Counted from the first letter of the stretch, positions 1 to 13,390 are shown. The stretch: DNA of 64,000 nt from Labyrinthula sp. Ha (GCA_015227615.1 JAALGZ010000002.1:310001-374000), one strand, 5' to 3'. The notes: generated by a model not told the origin, from the letters alone. Translations and numbers: made by a program.

Positions 1-3000
1 TCTGAGGAAAAAATAAAGCGTTTCTTCAAACATTTATTCTCAAAGTACCTCCATATTGGTAATTTAACTTTAAGAGATATTTACCCTTAGAAATGTAGCG
101 CCAACAAGTACTAAATAGCTTGGCAATTGGGTTTTGGATAAATATTTAAAAGTGTATGTCAACTGGCTGATAGTTATATCTGTATTCGGCTTCTTCTTTA
201 GCTAAAATTGGTTTCTACTTATATCGTTTCATTAAGAAATAAAGCTGTCTCTCAAACTCATATACCTCATTCAAGTAGAAATAGGTCGTTTTATTTGATA
301 AATTTGTTCCGTAAGAGAACCGTAGACGTTTTTTGAATGTAACAATACAGTAGTTTCATCTTGTTGTTTGCAACAAGGACCTAGTACCGGTAATATAACT
401 TCCACTGTATTATCGGGGTTTAAACTCTTTCCGCGGCACTCTTTAAAACAATTTCACGTATTAAGTTTTTAGAAAATATTTTTAAGAATTTTATAAAGCT
501 TTTCTCGCAGATAAATTTAGCGTGTGTGTGTGTCATATACCTTAGTTGGACTACTTGTATAGTTCCATTGTATTTACTTAGTATGAATAGCTTCCTTAGT
601 TCACTGGATTTTCCTCATTCCTCTTAGCTGCAGCTCTTAAATATTTTTCATATGCAGTATCGTTGTATTTTCTTCCGAGTTTTTGCAGAGTTTACCGAAT
701 CACTTTATTGCAAAATAATTATTCTACTCTCTGAATCGCTCGACTAGAGTTACTGAGAATTATTATATTTTTATGGAATTATTCAACAATACATCTTACG
801 GCACATTACCTTCTGGATATAGCATAGTCATGTGCAGTCCTATATGAACTCTAAAGATGAGTCTTCGACAAGATGTTAGGTTTGGTAATCGTCGTTATAA
901 TAGAATTGCACATATGATATGAAAATTGCATTTTCTTCGGTAATACGTAGCTCATCGATGCAATATGATACTCTATCTGAAGGATTTTTACATGGTTATG
1001 AGTACTGCTAAGTCTTTTTTTATTATAAAAAGTAAAAATTACTAATAAATGAAATTAAAACAGTAAGAATATGTTTGTAAAAACAATAAGTTTATATGGT
1101 TTGACTTTAGATTGATTTCCATCAAAAAACTATTGCACAGTTAAATATCTCTGTAGTCCCCAACATTTATTTTCAACAGCTAAGCAATGCTCTTCGACAC
1201 CCTAGGTATAGTTTTCGTGTTCTATAGTTTCCATCTTTCCTTAATGTCCTTCTTTTGATTGATGGTCATGACATTGAATTTTATTTTACTATGTACAACA
1301 ATTCATGGAAACATTGATCCGTCTCAAGGCACCACTATAATATGTTTATTTTTGCAACATTAATACATTTTTATCTATTTTTGAATTAACTCAGGCAGGA
1401 GTTTGTATATAAAGTTATGGCCTGTTATTCCCTCTCCTCCCACTAAAATAATATATTAAACAAAAAAAACAAAGGTTTGGAAATACGTTCTTTACCCTGA
1501 AAGCTTGGAATATTTTGTATCAAAAAATAAAAAACGTAATATTTATAGAGTTATCATAGGGAAATTTTATGATGAAAAGTCAATGGCAAGTAAACCAGAA
1601 AAATTTCGCAGCTTTTACTCAAGGTATTGATAGGCTAAGCACGTATCATCTTTTGATGAACTAAATACTTTCATTGTGTTTATCTTATATGGTATGTTCT
1701 CTAAAAATTAACAGAATTTTAATTACAAAACTGCATTCTTGAACTGATAATCATGGACGCGTGTAGTTAGAAATTTGTAGTTTTAATTGATTATTGTAAG
1801 ATAACATTCAGCCAAAATTTCAAACATAGTTTTGATGTAATAGCTATTCAAAGATCTATTTAAAAACCAATATTTCGGGTTCCACATTTTATTGGCAATG
1901 ATAGTTCAGTTCAGAATACTTAAATTTTGCGTGTCGAGTATATTGGATTTTGTCTGATTGTCTAGGACTCATGCTAAAGCTAAAAAGCTTAAAACCCCTG
2001 GGCCTAAAATAAGGATAGATTCTGAAGGCCCATAACAAAACCTGATACTATTATGTAAGGTCCTTTATTACTTAGAAATAGTTACTAGAGAATATTTTAT
2101 ATTTTCAAAAATATTTTCCATAGTATGTGTCATTTTAAAATTATGATACTTTGGTAGAAAATTAATACAAAGTACTTCAATAATCAAATATATTCGATAT
2201 TAGGTCTAAATTAACCCTTCCTTTGATTGGTGAGATTGATTCAGGATCTAGAGAAGAATTCTTGTAAAATTTGGTGTGTTGATGCTGTAAAAATTAAAGT
2301 TTTCTCCCAGTAATGAATTTTTTCTGAAAACAAATTTAAAATTTACTCAAAAATGTTTTAGATGTCACAACCTTATCATCTTGCTGCCCCAAATTATCTG
2401 GAATAAGATTTAATAGAATTACAGAAAAGCTATGAGATTTCTTATTCAAAATTACTGATTCTGAAAATCTAATTTTCTGAGTGAGGTTTAGCTCAGTAAC
2501 GCTTAATAAGAGTGTAATGGGAGGATGGTTTATTACTTAGGAACGTTATATTGATGGGGTCGGGTTTTGCAAGTATTACCTCATAAACAGAGTTGCCTGA
2601 GATTCTTTCAATTTTGTATTTTTTACCTTGTAAATCTCTGAACTCTCTGAAAAGACACTTGGAATTAACGTTTTATTGATATTAAAATAATCATCGTTAT
2701 CAGGTAGTATGACAAAGTAAACGCTTAGAAATCTTATTTCACTGCATAATACATTGTGGATATCAATATGATATTTGAGCATTAGCGCAAAATGAGAGTT
2801 ATCACAAAATATGTGTACTATTTCTATCTATCAAAATCTCTTCAAACTTACATCAACGAACAAGTTCAAGTTTTTCACTCCAGTTGATTACACTTTATAC
2901 TTGAGAGGTTATTGTAGACTACTAGATATGCCTGATAGTGGTTTAGATCATGTTACCAATAGCCTAGCTTTTTAAAACATTTTGTCTATATATTTTTCAA

Positions 3001-6000
3001 TATCACCAAAAAAGAAGATGGCAAGATTGTTACATAATAAAAATACTTTAAGCTTAACACGATGTTTATAAATCTTGCTCTGTAGAGATCTTTGCTACTT
3101 TATTCATTATTTTCTAGGCCACCAAAAACTAATCTACCAAAACATAGTAGTGTCCCCCTTCTTTATCGGTTTAAATTACAAGAGATATTTATAAATGCTA
3201 TATTAACCTTACCAAATTGTGAAGAATTTTCTGGCTTATTTCCTTGATTTTGCTCACGCTATAGTAACTGAAAATTGCGCCGCAGAAATGAGATGCTTAA
3301 TGAAAACGCAGGTTAAATCCAACAGAATCGATTTAAAAAATGTTTTAATGTTTCAATAACAGAAAATTTTAATTTTCCTATAATTACTCCAAAGTAACTT
3401 TCGGCAGCCATTTGGTATGTATTCTGTTAAGAATTCTCAACGATCAAATAATTATCGCTCTGATTCTAATTCTGAATAAAGAATGTGGGTTTTTGCTTCC
3501 AATAAAGCGATCATAACTTTGTTAAGCTCTTTTTTAGTAAGCAATAAAAAACTTAGCCACATACCAAGATATAAATGACAGAAAGAGGTGTGTTTTCACT
3601 GTTTGAAGACCTTCATGTAATGGTCGTATAAAGCAGGAGTAAACAGGGAGTGGCATACAGCTGGGCTATGTGGCCCATTTTATACAGGTTTTCTTGCAGT
3701 GAAAAAATAGAATAAAGTTAGTTATTTGACCCAGGACTATGTTTCCTAATTTGAAATGATAATCAATGACTATCACTAATCAACCAAAATAGTATTATGG
3801 ATATTATTGGTTGTCAAGAAAAATGAATAAAAAATCTATTGATAAATTATTCATATACCGATACACATCCAAATCGAAAATGTTTTTCTTGTTGTCTATA
3901 GATTGATTTTTTCTATTTATATTGGTGCCTGAGCGCAATCTTCCAATTCACCGTGAATGATCAATTTTGCACACTGGGAATAGTGGTCCTTATCATGCAC
4001 AACGTTAACTATTTGAAACAGATTCTATATCTTTTCAGATAAAGTTATCTCCATTAAAAAAGCCTTTACAGAGCATAAACTTAACGGTAATCGCCATGAA
4101 TATGAAAACCCAGTCTATTCCTTAATTTAAGGTTTAATTAGCAGAGCACATCAATGCTGTCTCTTAGCCGCTACCAATAGCTACCATGATCTATGGTTAC
4201 TGGAAAGAGGTTCCTTCCTGATAAAGCAATGAGAACTTTTCATGGCTAAATTGTTACGAATATATTTTCATCTGGCTATCTTTGGTTGACACGATATCGT
4301 GAGATATTGATCTGCCATTTCTTGACCAATTCTATCCTCCATCTTGCTCGATACCTTAATTATTTATAGTACGTGCATATACTTCAAACCAAAAAAATCA
4401 AAGCGGAGCAAACTACTAAAATACTTTGACTACAGGATGAAAGCTAATATTTATGCTTCAAACCGCTACTTCTAACCCATGTCCAATCTGAATGAACAGA
4501 GAATAGTCAACTTTTCACAGATGGTAATTTTATTTCTTGTCCCCTCATAGTTCAATGCTCTTAGGAACGCCCTAAATATAAAGATCACGGTACAGCTATA
4601 TTTTTAAAATATTTCAGAACACAAGCTTCGCAAGAAATATTTTCAGGTATAAAAACTAGTTTATCGAATCCTAATTCAATTCTTTGTTCATGTTTTGGTT
4701 AGAGAGAAAATTTATTCTTGCTAGTGAAAGAAGGGTGGGGATTCATGGAGTGGCTCTCGAAGAACGGGATTTCTTGTTAGCGAGGGATTGCTGAACTGTC
4801 ATCGGATTAATATATTAGGTCATACTTCAAGCTATATTTACCGTTCGCGACAGAAGAGATGGTTGTGGATTATTTCTGGATTTGGTATGCATTGACATAG
4901 AGGATCGTACAATACCCTTAAGGTTTGACTCAATAGCTCATTTAACATACACCCGCCATTTCTATAGCTCTCTATCTATGTTTCTATATTCCTCCTTAGG
5001 ATTTCTAAAAATTTTAGATAGGTGAGTACTACATTTTGAGTTTTATTACAATCGATTGGTTGCTAAATAGATGCTGGAAGTTATAAAGACTCTGACTCTG
5101 CATACAAGAAGGTTCAGGATTGTCACTGTACACTTTTAAAGCCTAGAAATTTGGATATATACCCCCAATGTTTCTAGCACAAGTGTGTTGACCAGATTTA
5201 GATTCAATTTTATATTTCTTTGATTACTTTTGGGGACTTTTCAAGACATCTCACTCTTGATAAGTTAAAAGATTTATTCTTTTTGGGCAGCTATTTCTTC
5301 TACTAGCTTTTATTGAGATAAGTAAAGGATTTGACTCCAAACTTGTCCTGTAGAGCCTTGTTTAGTTGCTGTTTCACACGTAGAATGCTTAAGATATATT
5401 TCTTCTTCACACATATCAATGTTTCTTAGTTGTTTTGGTTTCTTGTCTTTGTAGTTACATATCAAATAATTTATATTTTATATTTATAGGAACCATTAAT
5501 GGCATTGGTTCCTCTTCCATATCTCTAAAATATAATATATTATATCAAATTTGACCTCAATAGCGATTATATTTACTGCTAATCATATTTGCCTTTTATA
5601 ACCCGCAAACTTACTCTGGTTTATATTTATTTTCAGTGGAGATATTTACTGGTACTTATTACATCTCATTAATGAACCCTACAGTTACACGAAGTTTTTT
5701 TCTGAGTAAAACAGTCAGAATCAATGAGTGGAAATAATTATTTAAATGTGGTTTCTTATATTTTATTATTTATGATTTTCAAGTCTCTTCACAAGTAGAA
5801 TTTAAAAGTAGGATAGAGGTAGTATGGATTAATAGATCACTTTAAGGAAATTTAATTAAAACTTCAACTCCTCCCATTAGTTTCAGATTTATCTTCGCTC
5901 ATACTTTTGTGTAACTTAGGAAATACATGTCAATATTTATAAATTCGGAAGAAGCCTCACATTGAAGGCAAAGATATTAAGGAACATTTAGATACAGCTA

Positions 6001-9000
6001 TCGTTAGGTTTTTGAGACCTAATGAATAAAGAAAGTATTTTTGTTTCTTGTTCTTGGAGTTTCTTGTAGAATTTTGGTAACACCAGCATCTTATCATGTT
6101 CCAATTTGATGCGAAATATTGCAAAGTAATTATAAGCTCCTTCAAAGGCAGATCACGAACTTATGGTAAGAACCCTTTAATTTTTTCCTAAGAGCTGCCT
6201 AAGTGAAGCAACTGGCGCTAGTTTCATAGCCCTTGATAGTAACCTGTCTTACAGAGTATGAATATTTTGGCCGAAGAGACTTTATAGCTTCTTGCGTACC
6301 AATTCCGGAATAATCTAAACAGAGTTTGCGTGCTAGTTTCATTCAGAATTATTTTACTATTTTTCATTTTTAGCTATTTCTTTTTTACCTTGCCAGGCAC
6401 AGCTCTATTACATCATTTTAATGTTCTTGCCATTCCTCTAAATTTTTCAGGGGAAGCTATATGGGATGAAATTATAATTATTTTCTTTTCAGTTATATCA
6501 ATCATATTTTTGTCGCTTCTTATGTTTGTTAACATTTATACCTGTGCAAACATAGTTAGAAGGGTCTATGCTCTTTTTTATAACCCCTGCATATGTTTTC
6601 ACGCTGATTTACTTATTTTTTGAGAGTTTAATTTCTTGCAAATAATAGACAGTAGCAATTTACATTAGCCAGTGATATTATTCGTCTCCAGTTTCAAACT
6701 TATTGCATTTAATTTGATGTTGAGCCATTAGTTCTAATATTGGGGATATGACGCAAGAAGAGATTTTGGATCAGTTATACCCTCCTTGTAAGACCACAGG
6801 GTTTCTAAACTGCGAGTAGCATCAAGAAATCTTGGGGACAGATAGATTTTTCTTCCGGTTTCATTATTAAGAATTTTTTCGGAAAGATTCACTCTACTGT
6901 TCTCTTGTTTCAGAAATAACTGTATTCCATACCAAACAGTTTCGTTTAAGTTTGGGTTTGATAGGGGATATAATTCCTCGAAACATTTTTATTCAGACCT
7001 TTCCTAAAAGTTTGTAACTCCAAGTATGTATAAATTTCATATGTAATTAAGAGAGGTTCCCAAAAAAAACAAGATAATGTTATTTTGTTTACCTAATCAA
7101 TTAGTTATTCTGCTACTTGTTCCCATTAGTATTGTGTGTTTTCGAAAATCTTGGCGTATCCCAAGCAGTTTCTATAGCACATGTGTTGTGTGTCTTTCTC
7201 AAATTGATAGCCTGATGTATAAATACAGCAATGTTTTGGTTAACATATCGTTATTTCTTGCCTATTTCTGTACAAAGTTGTATCGGTATCCTCAAGTTTA
7301 TTATTTCTTTATTTCCTTCTTGAGATTTGGTAGGACATGTCTCTCTGAAATATTTGTTAACTACGGGAACTTAGTCAAAATGGTATCGAAGTTTGAGTAC
7401 TTTTCCCAATTTAAAAAATAGTGAATAATGAATATATATACATGAACGTATCTCACTGAAAAAGCTTACCTAGTGTCTCCCAGCACTGTTGCTAAATTAT
7501 GTGAGCTAGTATTCCCACTCTTTCTTGATGTATTTCTACTGAATTGGGCATTAGACTCATCCAATATCAATAACATTATCTTTTCCTTATATAAAGTTAC
7601 TCTCATACTTTAATAACTAATTTGAAGTCGGTATACACCATTCCCATATGCCGTATATGTGTATATTTCTAAATAATATTTTTTTTCAGTTTCTCCAAAC
7701 TCCCAGAATTCTTTCAATGTTGATGAGAGCTTCTGTTTTTCTTACTTAATTCTTGATCAAATATGTTCCAATATATATAGAGCTACCAGTTGAGGTATAC
7801 ACCGAATATTATAGGTTGAGTTGATTCGCAGCATTTGTTGGTGGCTAGAGTATGTAAATTTCATAATGCATAACTAATAGAGAAAAATAATAAAAGTCAA
7901 GAGGAAGAATATAAAATGTTGCTAAATATCTATTTTTTTTTATTTTTCATTTTAAAATATAGAGCAAGCTAATTCAGAGTATATCAACTAGACTCTGGAG
8001 TTCTTCCACCAAAGAAAAATAATTTACTGTAGTTCTAAAAAATTAAACTCACTAGTTGATACAAACCCTCCTGGGACGTAAGTTGCATAACAACAGGAAT
8101 TCAAGATTTATGAAGGGTAGTCTTAACACAAAAGTATGTTATCCTATTTTATCCATCAGTGTCTTTTTGATAACTTTAGAACAGTTCTACACAGGTTACT
8201 ATATTAGTTGTTCGAATCTATTAATGTCTGAAAGCAATTTTTTCTTCATTTATATTTTAGTTTTAAAAAACTTTTTTATAAATCAAGGTCCTTAAATAGA
8301 TATTTGACACCTTGCAATACCCTATAGAAATACATCTAGAAAATTTTATTACTCCAGAGGCTGTAATACATTAACACCAAGCAAATTGTTTCATTAATTC
8401 AGCATAGCATCTTTAAACCAAGTTTCAGAACTCCTCAAATTATATCAAAGTGGGCGACAACAACCTTATTGTATTACATTGATCAAAGATTTTAGTATTT
8501 AAAATAGGAGCTGAAACACCAAATTTATTAATAGCTTCAATGGAATACTGAATGCTTCTATTGGCTTTTAAATATTTTGAAAGCTTTTAGTCTCGATTCT
8601 TTAAGTTCAGTTTAATAAAGCTAGATTTCCTCAATAATTTCCTGCTTTGCAAGTTTAAATTTTATATCTGTCAATTTGACGACAGAAGTTAATCATCATA
8701 TGGATTTATTTGTAGAAAATATACAAATTTAGCTTTATAAAACATAGAGAAAGATGACAGAGTTGTTATATGTACAGTGAATAAACAAAATCTAGAGTAC
8801 TGTGATCGTGAGAGCCTCTTGAGAGCTTTTATGAGTTTATATAAAATTTTCTTAATAAAGTTTTTCTAGAATTTCAAAGCTTGTGAAATTCAAATATATA
8901 AAGGGTATATTCAACCAAGCATTGTGACTTTGTATGGATATTTGACAGATAATAACTACCTACATTATTTTATATTATTTAATCGAATCTAATTCTTAAC

Positions 9001-9687
9001 AGTTTGGTTTTTTGATTCATAAGGATGGCAGTGTTCTAGATTAAGCAACTTATATTCCTAAATAGCTTTATTAAATGAATTTAATCATAGATTTACCCAA
9101 ATGGCAACAAGACTTGCTTGAGTTCCATGTTTCAACAAGACGAAAAGCTATGAACGAGAAGCTATTTTAACCTAGTAATAGCCCTCTAGAATTCATGTCA
9201 ATATTATATAATTAGCTTTATCATCTCCTTTTGTGTTTTTCTTAATATTCTTCAACTACCAAACACATGAGAAGGTGGAACTCACGGGTTAAACTACCTG
9301 ACCGCAGTATTACCTTCCTGGTACGAGCATCGAGCTAGGTAAATATTCTGCATATATCAATTATAGTATTAATTTCTAAGATTAATATTGAAAAAATTAT
9401 TTCTGTAACGCTGCCTTCCCTGTTAAGTAGTCTCTTATGGGTATTGATCAGTTACGAACGACTGCCTCGAGTACTGAATGTAACTTCAATCATTGCACAC
9501 ATAAGTGCGATAAACAGTTTTTTAAGAACAATACTTTAAGTATATAGATAACATTGATATTCTTTGGTTTAGTTTTTCCTGGGACTACTCATGGAGGTAT
9601 AGTTAGATAACTACATCCAAAATTATATATCATAGTTTGTTCTTGATGTTATCTTGATTTGCCCAAAATTTACGTGATATAAAAAAC
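1..9687. other. AT-rich gene desert
   Basis: I see no gene here that I can support. The open frames are short, low in complexity and rich in Phe, Ile, Tyr and Leu, as expected by chance in AT-rich DNA; the longest (7077-7421) has no recognisable domain. The one structured element is an old copy of the dispersed hAT-like repeat at about 3415-3870. No tRNA or rRNA was recognised. A gene made of many small exons could be missed by reading alone. Confidence 0.6.
3415..3870 (+). mobile_element. Diverged copy of the hAT-like MITE family (copy 1)
   Basis: The left part (TTAAGAATTCTCAACGAT, then TGATTCTAATTCTGAATAAAG) aligns with the left part of the copies at 31843 and 40866. The right part (ATAATCAATGAC, CTAATCAACCAAAATAG, CTATTGATAAATTAT, ending near ACACATCC) aligns with their right parts in the same order. 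The middle has drifted, but TTTGACCCAGG matches TTTGGCCCAGG of the 31.8-kb copy. The ends are approximate and no target duplication was found. It is the oldest-looking of the four copies. Confidence 0.45.
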
Positions 9688-10692
9688 ATGAATGGCCCAA
9701 ACAGACATTTCTCGAGGTTTCCGAAAACCAAAAGAAAAATATCATTTCGAATGGACCTTCATCAAACTCCCAACTATGACTCGATAGCCGTGCACTTCCT
9801 TTCAAAATTCTACAAAACCATATGCTCCTCCGATTTATCCCCTCTTCTATCATACTATGCCAGAAATGCCAATATTTTCCTTGATAATAAAGCCCTTGAA
9901 TTAAGCGCAGAAAGTCTAGAAGAAATGTATGATAAACTCGATCTATCAAATTCGGCTGTTGATTTTTCAAAAGGAAAAATCAAAACAACTCCACTTTTGT
10001 TGAATAGCGTTTTGTTGCAAGTAAGCGGAAGTTTCAAGACCAAGAGTAAAGCATCTGAGAAAACTTTGAGTTTCACGCAGTCGTTTATTCTTTGCCCATA
10101 TCCATCGTCAAATGGATCGACAGAAGTGTATTTAATATTGAGAGATGAGTTGATAATTGGAGAAGAGACAAGCAGAGCTCTGCAGCAGAAGACTAAATCG
10201 CAAAAGCAAACTGCCAAGGTTCCCCAAGCAAAGAATGGGAAAAAGCCTCAAGAGAAGAAACCTGTTATGGAGAAAGCAATCGAGAGCGTTAAGAAATCCG
10301 CTCCCGGAAGCTATGCAGAGATGGCAAGAAAAGCAAAGGTTGAGAAGCAAGTTTCACATGTAGTTGAAGCGCAAGAACCAGTGAAACCGCCACCAGCTGC
10401 GAAACCTGAGAAGAAGGTAGGATTTCCAGTTCATGTTTCGATGAAGGGAGAAGGAAAGGTATCTCAAGATGACTTGAGAGAGTATCTAAAACAATATGGG
10501 GAAGTTACTCGATTCACTTTCAAAGGTCACTTTGCTTTGGCTGATTTTCTTACAGATGAAGCAAAACAGCAAGCAATAGAAAGTGAGGCTGGTACACTAA
10601 GTGGCTCCACTATTGTAATCTCTGATAAAAGAGAAAACAAATTTGAGAAAAAAGATAAAAGGAAGCAAACATTCCGGGTTAAGAAGCAATGA
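9688..10692 (+). CDS. G3BP-like protein: NTF2-like domain plus RRM
   Basis: This 334-residue protein is probably an RNA-binding factor of the G3BP/Rasputin class, which acts in cytoplasmic mRNA regulation and stress granules. Residues about 33-155 look like an NTF2 fold: it opens IAVHFLSKFYKTI, has a central FLDNKALELS strand, and ends in the strands FTQSFILCPY and TEVYLILRDELI. A Lys/Pro/Ala-rich low-complexity linker follows (about 165-240), then an RRM at about 246-315 (FPVHVSMKG...GEVTRFTFKGHFALADF) and a basic tail. RNP2 and RNP1 are weak. The first ATG gives a basic 21-residue extension; the ATG at 9751 (MDLHQTPNYDS) starts just before the NTF2 fold and may be the real start. No RGG box is present, unlike animal G3BP. 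The next gene runs convergently, with stop codons 34 nt apart. Confidence 0.75.
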   Translation: MNGPNRHFSRFPKTKRKISFRMDLHQTPNYDSIAVHFLSKFYKTICSSDLSPLLSYYARNANIFLDNKALELSAESLEEMYDKLDLSNSAVDFSKGKIKTTPLLLNSVLLQVSGSFKTKSKASEKTLSFTQSFILCPYPSSNGSTEVYLILRDELIIGEETSRALQQKTKSQKQTAKVPQAKNGKKPQEKKPVMEKAIESVKKSAPGSYAEMARKAKVEKQVSHVVEAQEPVKPPPAAKPEKKVGFPVHVSMKGEGKVSQDDLREYLKQYGEVTRFTFKGHFALADFLTDEAKQQAIESEAGTLSGSTIVISDKRENKFEKKDKRKQTFRVKKQ

Positions 10693-10726
10693 GTGACTTC
10701 ATTAACTGGAAGTATTTAATTAAGAC

Positions 10727-11863
10727 TTACTTTTTCTTTCTTTTTTTCTTTCCTTTACCCTTTCCCTTCCCTTTAGCTTTTTTTGGTGTAGGTCTAGCTA
10801 ATTTTTCGTAAAGCTCAATTGGCACATCAACAAAATCGATAACAAACTCTTTCAAAGTTTCATTCAAATCTCTCTGTGGTGAATTTTCACTTTCTTCTTT
10901 AGGTCTCCAAAGGACTCTAGATTCAACCAAAACTGTTGCACCTTCTTCAGAAATTGCATTCGACCCAAGATCGAGATTTGTTAGAGTGGTGTTTAATTCA
11001 AGTGCATCTGTCAGTGCATTTAACCCCTTCTTCCCTTCCTCTCCACATCCAATCCCATTGTCTCGAAAGCTTATCTTCTTCAGGGCAACATTCTTGCTTA
11101 ATCCCTTGGAAAAAACCTCTAATCCTGTTCCTTTTAGTCGATTTCCATCCAAAACGAACTCTTGCAGACCTAATCCAAGCCCTAAGCGGTTGTCCTGGAA
11201 GTGCATGAAAAGTCTCAATGAAGTGAAAAACTGTTCTTTTTCTTCCTCTGATCCAATTCCAAAAGCACAGTACCGTGTAGACAAGCTTAAAAGAGATTTG
11301 TTTGTCTTCAGCTTTTTGAAAAGCATTGCTCCTCCATTAGCACCAAGAGATTCGTTGTAATCTAAGTTGAGTCTTTGAAGTGTTGTTCCATCACCAAAGA
11401 AAACTCCAGAAAGAGTTGAAATGATTGATGAAGTTAATTTGCAGTCAAAAAGCTGCAGGTAGGTCAGTGAAAGTAGTTTAGATGTGATTACTTGCTTAAA
11501 CAAGGGTAATGTTTTTTCAGTGATTAAATTCGTGTTCCACAATCTGAGTGATTTCACTGCGGAATAATGTGAAATGAATTCTGCTCCGTCTTCAGAAGGA
11601 TTTTTTCCTAGAAGTGTACAGCAGATGGAGGAAACTGTTTTGATTGGTTCATCGCATGGAGTTTTCAAGACTAGTTGAGAGGTAGATGTCTCAGGAAAGG
11701 TTTGAAGAACGTCGGCAACTGGTTTCGTTTCTAATTCTCTACAGGATTGAGAAAAATAAATTACTCACCGACAAGCAAGTTTGTAGTTCGTCAAAAAAGT
11801 TTCAGGATCTGTCTCTGGAGTAATTTGAGCTTTTTTCTTTCCTTTCTTCTTTTTAGCTGCCAT
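10727..11863 (-). CDS. Leucine-rich repeat protein (ribonuclease-inhibitor type), two exons
   Basis: I join 11863-11769 to 11738-10727 across a 30-nt intron, giving 368 residues. Exon 1 begins at an ATG (MAAKKKKGKKKAQITPETDP) and ends in a split Arg codon. Without splicing the only long frame has no ATG at its start. The body has repeats such as LQRLNLDYNESLGANGG, LQEFVLDGNRLKGTGLEVF, LKKISFRDNGIG and LTNLDLGSNAISEEGA, typical of the RI-like LRR class, which builds curved protein-binding scaffolds. Both ends are very Lys-rich (N-terminal KKKKGKKK, C-terminal KGKGKGKKKRKKK), which suggests nucleic-acid binding or nuclear location. The binding partner is unknown. It lies 81 nt downstream of adenylosuccinate lyase on the same strand. 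Confidence 0.75.
11739..11768 (-). other. 30-nt spliceosomal intron
   Basis: On the minus strand the intron reads GTGAGTAATT...CCTGTAG, with a good 5' site (GTGAGT), a pyrimidine-rich stretch, a possible branch point CTCAATC and a TGTAG 3' end. It lies in phase 2 and interrupts an Arg codon. Removing it links an upstream ATG and a Lys-rich N-terminus in frame to the LRR protein. Confidence 0.8.
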
Positions 11864-11944
11864 TTTAACACCTTAAATTGTTAACTAGCATAAGAGAGAA
11901 CTAAAAACTAGCTTAAATTTAATTCTACACTGAGTTTAAAAAAC

Positions 11945-13390
11945 TCAATCTTCAATAACAGGACCTAGGATTTTGAAGCTTTGAGGTTTTAATCCTTTTC
12001 TTAGCACATCAGCCAAACTTTCTCCTTTCTGCACGACGCCAATGTAATTAGACGGAGTCAGGGCGTCAAGTTCGGTAATAATATCCGCATCAAGGCTCAG
12101 ATCTTTCTCAAGTTTCTTAATGAACCTTTTTATGCCTTCTTTTGTTACCTTTGAACCTCTTGTTTCCTCTTTCAACAATTCATATGCTCCATCAACACCT
12201 TCTCGTCTAAGAATCGTTTGCAACCCTTCGGCAACCACTTCCCAATGCATCTCAAGCTCCTTAGATATACTTTCTTCATCTATTACAAGCTTATTCAAAC
12301 CTTTCGCCAAACTTTCAAGGGCAACCATAGCATGACCAAATGGAACTCCAATGTTTCTCGTCGAAGTTGAATCTGTCAAATCTCTTTGAAGTCTTGAAAT
12401 TGGCAACTTGCTTCCAAGATACACAAACAAAGCATTGGACAACCCGAAATTTCCTTCAGCATTCTCAAAATCAATGGGATTTACTTTGTGTGGCATAGCA
12501 CTTGAGCCTATTTCGCCTGCTTTTGTTTTCTGCTTGAAGAGCCCTGATCCAATGTAACTCCACGTATCTCTGCATAGGTCTATCAAGATCGTATTTAATC
12601 TAGCGACTGCATGAAACAAAGCAGCGGATTCATCATAATTATCAATCTGAGTTGTAAACTGTAATCTTTCAAGATCCAATTTAGAAATAAATTCATCCGC
12701 AACTTCAGGCCAGTTGATGCTCGGGAAGGCAACATTATGAGCATTAAAATTCCCTGTTGCCCCACCAAATTTCGCACAATGTGAAACGTTGTCAAGAGAA
12801 ATTATTTGCTTTTGAAGTCTATACACAAATACTTTAAACTCTTTTCCCATGGTTGTGGGAGATGCAGGTTGACCATGTGTCCTCGCTAATAGCGGAATGT
12901 TAATCCACTCGTTTGAAAAATTATCAAGAATTTTCACAACTTTCAAAAGTTTTGGAAGATACTCTTCATAGACGAACCTTTTCATCATGAGTGGGATGGC
13001 AGTATTGGTAACATCTTGGGAAGTCAATCCAAAATGCACCATTTCTGAATGAACAAGCACATGCTGGAGACCACTCTCTTTCAGTTTATGTTTGACAAAG
13101 TACTCAACAGCCTTAACATCATGATTTGTCACTTTTTCTGTATTTTTTACCCATAAGGCATCATCTTCGGAAAACTGCTTGTAAATTGCACGGATTTCCT
13201 CTGTTTCCTTTTCAGTAACGACACATTTTTCCAACAGCTGTACCAAGTATAAAAAATATTCAACTTCCACCTCAACTCTGTGCTTAATTAAAGCAAATTC
13301 GGAGAAGTATGTTCTTAGACTCTCTGTTTTAGACCCATATCTTCCATCTAACGGACATACTGCTCTTAGTCTGTGAATCTCTTCTTCCAT
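11945..13390 (-). CDS. purB: Adenylosuccinate lyase, bacterial (E. coli PurB) type
   Basis: This enzyme cleaves SAICAR to AICAR plus fumarate in de novo purine synthesis, and adenylosuccinate to AMP plus fumarate. The 481 residues match the long PurB subtype. Visible family motifs are LLARTHGQPASPTTMGKE (catalytic His near residue 172), GGATGNFNAH (209-218) and the fumarase/lyase signature GSSAMPHKVNP (295-305), which carries the mobile-loop serine. The N-terminus (LRAVCPLDGRYGSKTESLRTYFSE) is also PurB-like. No organelle presequence is obvious. The start is the only early ATG and the frame has no intron. It is divergent from the Cys-rich membrane protein, with 173 nt between the two ATGs holding both promoters. 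The PurB-type sequence, rather than the animal/fungal ADSL type, hints at an algal or other protist lineage but proves nothing. Confidence 0.95.
   Translation of the reverse strand: MEEEIHRLRAVCPLDGRYGSKTESLRTYFSEFALIKHRVEVEVEYFLYLVQLLEKCVVTEKETEEIRAIYKQFSEDDALWVKNTEKVTNHDVKAVEYFVKHKLKESGLQHVLVHSEMVHFGLTSQDVTNTAIPLMMKRFVYEEYLPKLLKVVKILDNFSNEWINIPLLARTHGQPASPTTMGKEFKVFVYRLQKQIISLDNVSHCAKFGGATGNFNAHNVAFPSINWPEVADEFISKLDLERLQFTTQIDNYDESAALFHAVARLNTILIDLCRDTWSYIGSGLFKQKTKAGEIGSSAMPHKVNPIDFENAEGNFGLSNALFVYLGSKLPISRLQRDLTDSTSTRNIGVPFGHAMVALESLAKGLNKLVIDEESISKELEMHWEVVAEGLQTILRREGVDGAYELLKEETRGSKVTKEGIKRFIKKLEKDLSLDADIITELDALTPSNYIGVVQKGESLADVLRKGLKPQSFKILGPVIED

Noticed and set aside
7077-7421. 114-codon open frame with several hydrophobic stretches
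   Set aside because: Composition is that of chance frames in AT-rich DNA (Phe, Ile, Tyr, Leu, Ser), there is no domain and no neighbouring gene.
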